From positions 1 through 6,932 of the forward strand of contig JAITPZ010000255.1 of assembly GCA_031289165.1 (NCBI GenBank): DNA of 6,932 nt, written 5' to 3'. Position numbers and translations under genes: made by a program. Shown here piece after piece: positions 1 through 4,589 of the stretch. The DNA is from Synergistaceae bacterium. GTDB lineage: Bacteria; Synergistota; Synergistia; Synergistales; Aminobacteriaceae. Positions within the stretch are counted from its first letter, which is position 1. Each line of letters starts with the position of its first letter. The notes under the pieces are model-generated. The model saw nothing but the letters and a program-made list of their open reading frames with translations, made no database searches and was not told the DNA's origin.

Positions 1-99
1 GTAAACGGGTCAGGAGGTTAAGAGCGTGCCAAAGGCAAACGTTCGATTTGTCGAAGGAGGAAAAAGCGTGGTTTAAAATTTTTGGAGGAAATATGGAGG

Positions 100-139
100 A
101 AAAAATAAAAAGGATTCAGAAGAAAAATCCCCTGAACCC
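100..139 (-). terminator. Rho-independent terminator of the tRNA operon
   Basis: Read on the minus strand, GGGUUCAG (139-132) pairs with CUGAAUCC (119-112) to give an 8-bp stem with one G-U pair and a 12-nt loop. It is followed at once by UUUUUAUUUUUU (111-100). The hairpin begins 11 nt after the CCA end of tRNA-Gly, which is where the operon should end. Stem, U-tract and placement agree, so this is a firm call. It acts only leftward; the plus strand has no T-run after the hairpin. Confidence 0.9.
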
Positions 140-150
140 TTGGTATTACT

Positions 151-225
151 TGGAGCGGAAGACGGGATTTGGACCCGCGACCCCAACCTTGGCAAGGTTG
201 TGCTCTACCCCTGAGCTACTTCCGC
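151..225 (-). tRNA. tRNA-Gly (anticodon GCC)
   Basis: This 75-nt minus-strand cloverleaf has a 7-bp acceptor stem (GCGGAAG with CTTCCGC), discriminator U and an encoded CCA at 153-151. The anticodon stem CAACC/GGUUG encloses the loop UUGCCAA, which places GCC at 193-191. The T-arm carries GGUCCAAAUCC, so the usual TTC of the T-loop reads TCC with the following CAA. It is the last gene of the four-tRNA operon, 17 nt after tRNA-Phe and just before the terminator. Confidence 0.96.
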
Positions 226-242
226 TTTCGTACTATTACTCA

Positions 243-318
<76 letters not shown>

Positions 319-338
319 TCTTTCACAGTTTTTTCAAA

Positions 339-415
339 TGGCGGGGCCGACGAGACTCGAACTCGCGACCTTCGGCGTGACAGGCCGACACTCTAACCAA
401 CTGAGCTACGACCCC
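339..415 (-). tRNA. tRNA-Asp (anticodon GUC)
   Basis: This 77-nt minus-strand tRNA has acceptor stem GGGGUCG with CGGCCCC (one U-G pair), discriminator G as expected for aspartate, and encoded CCA at 341-339. The anticodon stem UCGGC/GCCGA encloses CUGUCAC, which gives GUC at 381-379. D- and T-arms have standard AGCUCAGUUGG and GUUCGAGUC sequences. It follows tRNA-Val by 10 nt. Confidence 0.97.
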
Positions 416-425
416 GCATTTTTTC

Positions 426-500
426 TGGTGGGCGAAACAGGGTTCGAACCTGTGACCCCCTGCGTGTAAGGCAGGTGTTCTACCGCTGAACTATCCGCCC
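426..500 (-). tRNA. tRNA-Val (anticodon UAC)
   Basis: This 75-nt minus-strand tRNA has acceptor stem GGGCGGA with TTCGCCC (one G-U pair), discriminator A and encoded CCA at 428-426. The anticodon stem CCUGC/GCAGG holds the loop CUUACAC, so the anticodon UAC is at 468-466. It is the first gene of the operon and lies about 8 nt after the predicted transcription start. Confidence 0.97.
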
Positions 501-515
501 TCAAACACAGTGGAG

Positions 516-544
516 AGTATAACCGCCACTTCCCTTTCTGTCAA
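516..544 (-). promoter_or_regulatory. Sigma-70 promoter of the tRNA operon
   Basis: On the minus strand TTGACA (544-539, a perfect -35 box) is separated by exactly 17 bp from TATACT (521-516, five of six matches to the -10 consensus). A start near position 509 would leave a leader of about 8 nt before tRNA-Val, as is usual for stable RNA operons. No terminator is evident between the speE stop and this promoter, so some speE read-through into the tRNAs is possible. Confidence 0.88.
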
Positions 545-591
545 CAGCCTGGGTTTCAGCCTGTCGTTCGAGATGTCGCCGGGGTTGCCCG

Positions 592-2106
592 TCACCAGTC
601 CAGGGTGTCATTCGTGTAATACTGCAACAGGCTGGGGCGCAGGAGCGTGTTGACGGCAAGTTTTGTTCCGCTGCCGCGTTCGTCGTTCGCGAAGGCGAAC
701 AGCGCGTCAAAATTTTCGCGATTCAGCCAGGACAGCGGCAGCGTCGTCAGGTTGAAAGAGAGGTTCGACGACGACGCGAGGTTGAAGCCCCAGTCGCCGA
801 AGGACGGCACGTACAGGTGGTAGGGCAGCACAACGGGGAACTCCTCCGCCAGGGTTTTGTGAATACACCAGAAGGCGTCGCGGGTGTACCAGGGACTCGT
901 CGATTGCGTCACCATGACGCCCTCTGGCGTGAGGTTCCGCCGCACCATCCCGTAAAACGCGCTCGTGTAGAGCTTGTTCAGCGCCTCGTTGTTCGGGTCG
1001 GGCAGATCGATGAGGATCAGGTCGTAGGGTTCGCGGTTGCGGCGCAAAAACAGAAACGCGTCCTCGAATACGAGGCGGACCCGGTCATCGTCCAGCGCTC
1101 CCCGGTTCAGCGCCACGATGCGCGGGTCCAGGCGGCACAGCTCGACGAGCGCCTCGTCGACGTCCACGAGCGTAATCTCCCGAACGCTTGGATACTTCAG
1201 CAGTTCACGGGCGGCCAGGCCGTCGCCCGCGCCCAGCAGCAGCACACGGGAGGCGTCCGGGCGCGCAGCCATAGGCACGTGGACCAGCGCCTCGTGGTAG
1301 CGATATTCGTCCAGCGAGGAGAACTGCACGTTTCCGTCGATGAAGAGGCGCAGATCGTCCCTGTGCCGCGTGAGCACGACCTTCTGGCAGCGCGTCTGAC
1401 GGCTCAGAACGACCTGGTCCCGGTAGAGTCCGCCCTCGAGGTTCTTCGTGAGGGCGTCCCCGGCGAACGTGAAAGCCCCCAGCAGGGCAAGCCCGAAGCA
1501 GGCGGCGGCGCGCAGCGTCCGAAAGCGGACGATGTGTTCTCTGTAGCGGAAAATGATCAGCGCGGCGACCGCGAAGTTGAGCACACCGGTGAAAAAGGCC
1601 ACCGTCACGTACCCGAGGGAGGGAAGCAGGATCAGCGGGAACAGAAGCGAGCCGAACAGACCCCCCAGATAATCGAACGCGAAGAGGTTGGCCAGCCCGT
1701 CGCGCAGGCTCTGACGGTTCCGTTCGAAGATGCGGACGAGCAGGGGAATCTCCAGGCCCGCCAGAAAACCGATCAGCAGCACCAGCATGTACATGAGCAA
1801 CGGGTAGGCGTTGCTGTAAACGTAGCACAGGAACAACAGCATACTGGAAAAACCGCCGGCAAAACCCACCGCGATCTCGATCGCGACGAACGCGTCGAAC
1901 AGGTCGCGCAGAACGCGCTTCGAGGAATAAGAGCCGAGCCCCATCGCGAAGAGGTACAGCCCGATGGTCTGCGAAAACTGCAACACGCTGTCGCCCAACA
2001 GGTAAGAGCTGAGACTGCCGATGATCAGCTCGTACACGACGGAGCAGATCGAAATGACAAGTGTGGAAAACAGCAAAAAGCCAGTCTTGAACTGCTTTTT
2101 CGGCAT
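592..2106 (-). CDS. speE: Long-form membrane-anchored spermidine synthase (polyamine aminopropyltransferase)
   Basis: This 504-residue protein is predicted to move an aminopropyl group from decarboxylated SAM to putrescine or another amine acceptor. The first ~220 residues are about seven hydrophobic helices (roughly 9-33, 41-59, 72-95, 100-120, 140-165, 167-188, 200-217), so the enzyme domain is tied to the membrane. The catalytic half shows the family's landmarks in order: LFIDGNVQFSSLDEYRYHE (254-272), the SAM-fold glycine loop GAGDG (292-296), acidic strand end LVDVDE (313-318), FEDAF (347-351), and DLPDP (367-371) with the likely catalytic Asp367, then LNKLYTSAFY. Canonical soluble enzymes usually read D-S/T-x-D-P here; DLPDPNN is typical of the long membrane form. 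The ATG at 2106 begins with a lysine-rich lead-in to helix 1 and has GGAG 10 nt upstream. The gene lies 39 bp after the second DUF350 gene, in the same orientation. No SpeD is in view, so the natural substrate is unproven. Confidence 0.9.
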   Translation of the reverse strand: MPKKQFKTGFLLFSTLVISICSVVYELIIGSLSSYLLGDSVLQFSQTIGLYLFAMGLGSYSSKRVLRDLFDAFVAIEIAVGFAGGFSSMLLFLCYVYSNAYPLLMYMLVLLIGFLAGLEIPLLVRIFERNRQSLRDGLANLFAFDYLGGLFGSLLFPLILLPSLGYVTVAFFTGVLNFAVAALIIFRYREHIVRFRTLRAAACFGLALLGAFTFAGDALTKNLEGGLYRDQVVLSRQTRCQKVVLTRHRDDLRLFIDGNVQFSSLDEYRYHEALVHVPMAARPDASRVLLLGAGDGLAARELLKYPSVREITLVDVDEALVELCRLDPRIVALNRGALDDDRVRLVFEDAFLFLRRNREPYDLILIDLPDPNNEALNKLYTSAFYGMVRRNLTPEGVMVTQSTSPWYTRDAFWCIHKTLAEEFPVVLPYHLYVPSFGDWGFNLASSSNLSFNLTTLPLSWLNRENFDALFAFANDERGSGTKLAVNTLLRPSLLQYYTNDTLDW

Positions 2107-2144
2107 TATTTACTGGCTCCGCGCATTATCGCGCAGCTCCGCGC
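2105..2144 (-). repeat. Tandem 20-bp duplication of the speE ribosome-binding/start region
   Basis: Two adjacent 20-nt units on the minus strand, GCGCGGAGCTGCGCGATAAT (2144-2125) and GCGCGGAGCCAGTAAATAAT (2124-2105), share the first nine bases and the last five and match at 14 positions. Each carries GGAG ten bases before an ATG, so each unit makes its own start signal: the first at 2126 and the second at 2106, the speE start. The block fills nearly all of the space between the second DUF350 stop and speE. Confidence 0.7.
2106..2126 (-). CDS. Possible six-codon leader peptide MRGASK ahead of speE
   Basis: ATG at 2126-2124 opens a six-codon frame (Met-Arg-Gly-Ala-Ser-Lys) that stops with TAA at 2108-2106, sharing base 2106 with the speE ATG (TAATG). 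It has the same GGAG-N10-ATG spacing as speE. The frame may be translated and couple or tune speE initiation, or it may be an incidental product of the 20-bp duplication. Nothing in the sequence shows that the peptide is made or that its residues matter, hence the low confidence. Confidence 0.22.
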   Translation of the reverse strand: MRGASK

Positions 2145-2145
2145 T

Positions 2146-2373
2146 TCACTGAATGGCTCCGCTCACGACCAGCGCGATGGCGATGAAAAAGCCCGCCAGA
2201 GCGAAGCCCACCGCCGTGTTATGTTCGTCGAGATGCCGATTCAGATCGTACCGGCGCAGCAGAAACGCGAGCAGAAGATAGCCGATGACGAACAGAGCGA
2301 GCCCGACGCCCGCGTAAATCAGGGTGGACGCTACCCCCTCTCCAAGCCTTTCCCATCCGGGATTCTCCCACAT
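2146..2373 (-). CDS. Single-repeat DUF350 membrane protein (second copy)
   Basis: This 75-residue protein has two membrane helices (about 13-39 and 53-73) around a short charged loop, RRYDLNRHLDEHN. Its second half, DEHNTAVGFALAGFFIAIAL, aligns with EEKNPAVGVLVAGLFIAMGV of the upstream protein and with the conserved acidic-x-N-x-AV-G pattern of DUF350. DUF350 proteins such as E. coli YjfL usually contain two such repeats in about 130 residues; this gene holds one. The open frame extends upstream to 2526, but the ATG at 2373 is chosen because GGAGG (2385-2381) sits 7 nt before it and the longer N-terminus would only be an out-of-frame read of the neighbour. The start is 4 nt after the stop of the first DUF350 gene, so translation is probably coupled. 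Role unknown; an inner-membrane partner of the SpeE/DUF4178 set is inferred. Confidence 0.85.
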   Translation of the reverse strand: MWENPGWERLGEGVASTLIYAGVGLALFVIGYLLLAFLLRRYDLNRHLDEHNTAVGFALAGFFIAIALVVSGAIQ

Positions 2374-2377
2374 GGTG

Positions 2378-2575
2378 CTACCTCCCCACGACGGCCGAGC
2401 GGATGATGACGCCCATAGCGATGAAGAGCCCGGCGACCAGAACGCCGACAGCCGGGTTCTTCTCCTCGAAGATCTCTTTGAAAAAGTCGCAGGGGATGAC
2501 AAAATCCAGCACAAAAAAACCCGCAATCAGCAGGCAGATCGAGAGTATGCCGTACAAAAACGCCTCCAACGCCAA
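2378..2575 (-). CDS. Single-repeat DUF350 membrane protein (first copy)
   Basis: This 65-residue protein begins with a hydrophobic helix (about 4-28), has a charged loop FFKEIFEEKN (31-40), and ends with a second helix (about 41-60). The EEKNPAVGV segment marks one DUF350 unit. The start is TTG at 2575: an in-frame stop (TGA) lies only three codons upstream, no ATG or GTG is available near the N-terminus, and AAAGGTG (2591-2585) lies 9 nt before it. A rare start codon could keep its output low relative to the second copy. The last codons (GGG AGG TAG) supply the Shine-Dalgarno site of the next gene. It is likely the first gene of a DUF350-DUF350-speE transcript. The biochemical role of DUF350 is not established to my knowledge. 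Confidence 0.83.
   Translation of the reverse strand: MALEAFLYGILSICLLIAGFFVLDFVIPCDFFKEIFEEKNPAVGVLVAGLFIAMGVIIRSAVVGR
2381..2385 (-). promoter_or_regulatory. Shine-Dalgarno site that sets the start of the second DUF350 gene
   Basis: GGAGG on the minus strand lies inside the last two sense codons of the first DUF350 gene and 7 nt before ATG 2373. It decides between the 75-residue protein and the longer 126-residue open frame, and it makes translation of the two DUF350 proteins interdependent. Confidence 0.8.
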
Positions 2576-2615
2576 TATGATTCACACCTTTCAAATTAAA
2601 TAAACTCTGTTGAAA

Positions 2616-2644
2616 ATTAAACCCTGCATTATCAATGTCCACAA
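2616..2644 (-). promoter_or_regulatory. Candidate sigma-70 promoter for DUF350-DUF350-speE
   Basis: In the AT-rich part of the gap upstream of the first DUF350 gene, the minus strand reads TTGTGG (2644-2639), 17 bp, then TTTAAT (2621-2616). The -10 box matches five of six consensus bases; the -35 box matches only its TTG. The drop in GC content compared with the flanking genes supports a promoter region, but the exact boxes are tentative. Confidence 0.4.
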
Positions 2645-2669
2645 CTTAAGAATGAACGCGACCAATCTT

Positions 2670-2684
2670 TGGGGCTTTGCCCCA
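2670..2684. repeat. Compact GC-rich stem-loop in the DUF4178-DUF350 gap
   Basis: TGGGGC (2670-2675) and GCCCCA (2679-2684) form a perfect 6-bp inverted repeat around TTT. No T-run follows on either strand, so it is not a standard intrinsic terminator. It lies about 32 bp past the DUF4178 stop and upstream of the candidate promoter. Possible roles are mRNA 3'-end protection, a weak terminator, or a dispersed extragenic repeat; a genome-wide copy count would decide. Confidence 0.5.
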
Positions 2685-2716
2685 GACCTCGCGCTTCGTC
2701 TGAAAACAATTTTACG

Positions 2717-4450
2717 TTACTTTCCGAAACTGCGTCCTCCGCCGGAGGAGCGCCGGGCGGCGCTGGCCTGCCGCGCACTCGTGACGGTGGAAGAATATCC
2801 GCTCGCGTCGATCGCGTAAGCCGACCGGGCGTCCGGGGCGCGGCCGGATCGTTCGTACCACGTGCGGCTGTTGCGGTACAGACTGCGCGCCCTCATGGGA
2901 AAGCGCGAGCGATGGACGGTGTAGCGTCCCGCGTCCACGCCGGTGGGGCTGACCTGAACGCAGGTCGTCCCGTCCTCGGACTCGTAGATCATGACGGTCT
3001 CGCGGGTGGTCTGCAGCAGACGTTCGTCGCGTTCACTGCCCCCGCTCTCAACCTGTTCCGAGTCCGTTCCGGGTTGAGGCGTCGTCACGTACTGAACGCG
3101 ATCCGGGTCCATGTCGATGATGGCGCGGCACGCCTCGTCCGGCGAAAGCGAGGTGGAGTACACCTGCCCTCTTCTGTTGCCCGAGAGCGTGACGGAGGTG
3201 GCGTGGGCGAAGCGGGAGTCCGAGGCAAGCTGTCTTTCTATGCGGGGAGTCATGTTGATGCGGGGCAAAACGAACTCTATGAAGATCAGGGCCAGAAAGA
3301 TAAGGATCCCGACAAGCCCCCTCATGTGATTCGGAGCATGGACGCGTCTGCGCGAGGCGAGCACGCGAACGTCCGCTGCGGGCAATTCCCTGCCGAGAGA
3401 CGCCTCCTTCTCGTCGCTCCAGTACTCGCAGGTCAGGATTTCCCCCGCCTCCGAGCGGTACTCGGTAAAGGTGAACGACTCGTTGGAATCGTAATCGCCA
3501 TTGCCCCGGTACTCGACCACGTTTGCGCTTCCGCTCCCGACGCGCTGATAAGTGGCGCCGGAATACGCGGCGGTGTCCCGGCCCTGCAGCCTGACGCTCG
3601 AAAAGGGGATGGAGCTGTGAAGGCTCAGCAGGCCCCCGTCGTCCGGGCCCGGTCCGTCGCGCTCGACGGAAAGCCACACATGATCGTTTGGGCCGGATGA
3701 CGATTCGAGTTCATACTCTGTCCAGGTAAAAAGACCCTGCCGATAGCGCACGTATCCCACGACACAGTACGTCGTGCCGCCGATTTGAAGCTCCTGGCCA
3801 AGCGGCAGAGAGGACAGTTTCTCGTAAGACACCGGCAAAGCGCCGGAAATTTCCCCAGAGTCGGGGGCTCCTTCAATTCCGGAGAAGCCCTTCGTCCCGG
3901 AAGAGCCTTTAATCCCGGAAAGGCCTTCAACTTCGGAGTTTTTTTCAGTTTCAGAAGGTTTCTCGAACGCGTCCCCGGCGCTCCTGAACGGCGCCCCTTC
4001 CGAAAGCTCCTTCACCACGATCCGACCCCACGGGATCTCGACCCCCGCGCTGTACTCCACCCTGTCCGGCCAGACCTCCCGACTCAGCAACAGGGCTGTT
4101 TTATCACGGTACTCGTCAAACTCGACAAGGTCCCCGACCCGCGCCGTTCCCCCAAAAAAATCCCGAACCTCAGCGAGCCCAGAATCGTAACGGACGTACT
4201 CCCGCCCCTCATGGACGATTTTTTCGTCCGGGGAAAAGCGGGCATCGATCGAGTGAAACAGCGAGGAGACGCGAATCGTCTCATCCCGCTCGACGGAAAG
4301 CCAGGATCGTTTCCCCCGCTCCCCCTCCAACGCGTATTCCTTCCACCGGAAGGAACCCTGGCGGAACTCGACCATCTTCTCAACCGTATGGGCAACACCG
4401 TCGATTTTTATTATCTGCCCGGCCCGGAGCCGGTACAACGGAAAAGGCAC
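2717..4450 (-). CDS. Membrane-anchored protein with two DUF4178 domains
   Basis: This 577-residue protein has two related N-terminal domains, about 5-150 and 207-365. Both carry the DUF4178 pattern: FRQGSFRWKEYALE (29-42) against YRQGLFTWTEYELE (236-249), then SWLSVERD (49-56) against VWLSVERD (258-265). A 45-residue linker with short SGxKG-type repeats separates them. One strong membrane helix (378-396) follows a basic stretch (RRRVHAPNHMR), so the DUF4178 domains should be cytoplasmic and the C-terminal ~180 residues outside. That C-terminal part is unrecognised with confidence; its general form, with a Ser/Arg/Gly-rich tail ending SFGK, recalls DUF4247, another family found with these genes. 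The start is GTG at 4450, set by GGAGG six bases upstream. It precedes the DUF350-DUF350-speE genes on the same strand by 141 bp and probably works with them. DUF4178 has no assigned activity that I know of. Confidence 0.87.
   Translation of the reverse strand: MPFPLYRLRAGQIIKIDGVAHTVEKMVEFRQGSFRWKEYALEGERGKRSWLSVERDETIRVSSLFHSIDARFSPDEKIVHEGREYVRYDSGLAEVRDFFGGTARVGDLVEFDEYRDKTALLLSREVWPDRVEYSAGVEIPWGRIVVKELSEGAPFRSAGDAFEKPSETEKNSEVEGLSGIKGSSGTKGFSGIEGAPDSGEISGALPVSYEKLSSLPLGQELQIGGTTYCVVGYVRYRQGLFTWTEYELESSSGPNDHVWLSVERDGPGPDDGGLLSLHSSIPFSSVRLQGRDTAAYSGATYQRVGSGSANVVEYRGNGDYDSNESFTFTEYRSEAGEILTCEYWSDEKEASLGRELPAADVRVLASRRRVHAPNHMRGLVGILIFLALIFIEFVLPRINMTPRIERQLASDSRFAHATSVTLSGNRRGQVYSTSLSPDEACRAIIDMDPDRVQYVTTPQPGTDSEQVESGGSERDERLLQTTRETVMIYESEDGTTCVQVSPTGVDAGRYTVHRSRFPMRARSLYRNSRTWYERSGRAPDARSAYAIDASGYSSTVTSARQASAARRSSGGGRSFGK
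3867..3938 (-). repeat. Four imperfect 18-bp tandem repeats inside the DUF4178 gene
   Basis: Four in-frame 18-bp units (3867-3884, 3885-3902, 3903-3920, 3921-3938; plus-strand core CCTTcAAtcCCGGAa) encode a run of degenerate six-residue units such as GLSGIKG, SSGTKG and FSGIEG. They form the flexible linker between the two DUF4178 domains. Because the period is a multiple of three, gain or loss of units would change linker length without a frameshift. The flanking linker is more AT-rich than the rest of the gene. Confidence 0.7.
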
Positions 4451-4456
4451 GATCGA

Positions 4457-4461
4457 CCTCC
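4457..4461 (-). promoter_or_regulatory. Shine-Dalgarno site that sets the GTG start of the DUF4178 gene
   Basis: GGAGG on the minus strand lies 6 nt before GTG at 4450-4448. No other start with comparable spacing to a strong site is present, and the encoded N-terminus (MPFPLYRL) leads straight into the first DUF4178 domain. Confidence 0.8.
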
Positions 4462-4490
4462 ACCTTCATACTGTGACATTACGCAAAGAC

Positions 4491-4519
4491 AGCATACCAC
4501 CGCACATCCTGTTTGAGAA
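4491..4519 (-). promoter_or_regulatory. Candidate promoter of the DUF4178 gene
   Basis: In the 139-bp gap after the helicase gene the minus strand reads TTCTCA (4519-4514), 17 bp, then TATGCT (4496-4491), each matching four of six consensus bases. A start near 4484 would leave a leader of about 34 nt. The match is modest, so read-through from the helicase gene is an alternative. No T-rich terminator was seen after the helicase stop. Confidence 0.3.
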
Positions 4520-4589
4520 TATCCCGGCGGCGCTCAGAGGATTCGGTCTCCGGCGGCATGGACCGAACGCGGTGCATCGACATCCGTTC

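Noticed and set aside
5..73. Short plus-strand frame at the left edge (TGQEVKSVPKANVRF and on) ending in TAA at 71-73
   Set aside because: Protein-like in look, but a TAA in the same frame at 2-4 closes it, it has only about 22 codons, and there is no start codon with support. It cannot be told from chance.
817..2406. 529-residue plus-strand open frame
   Set aside because: It is antisense to speE and both DUF350 genes, is rich in Gln, Arg, Glu and His with no recognisable domain, and fits a shadow frame of GC-rich coding DNA. The minus-strand reading has clear family motifs.
2374..2526. N-terminal extension of the second DUF350 gene (126-residue version)
   Set aside because: The extra 51 residues are an out-of-frame read of the first DUF350 gene with a Ser/Arg-rich composition, and the strong Shine-Dalgarno site is at the internal ATG 2373.
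2331..2642. 103-residue minus-strand open frame across the gap and the first DUF350 gene
   Set aside because: It overlaps the first DUF350 gene out of frame, has no membrane or domain pattern, and would start before the candidate promoter's expected transcription start.
2669..3700. 343-residue plus-strand open frame
   Set aside because: Antisense to the DUF4178 gene, starts inside the extragenic stem-loop, has no credible ribosome site and no domain.
4524..4557. Direct repeat CCGGCGGC at 4524-4531 and 4550-4557 in the gap after the AddA-like gene
   Set aside because: Only 8 bp of GC-rich sequence in a GC-rich gap, with no partner structure or T-run; likely chance.
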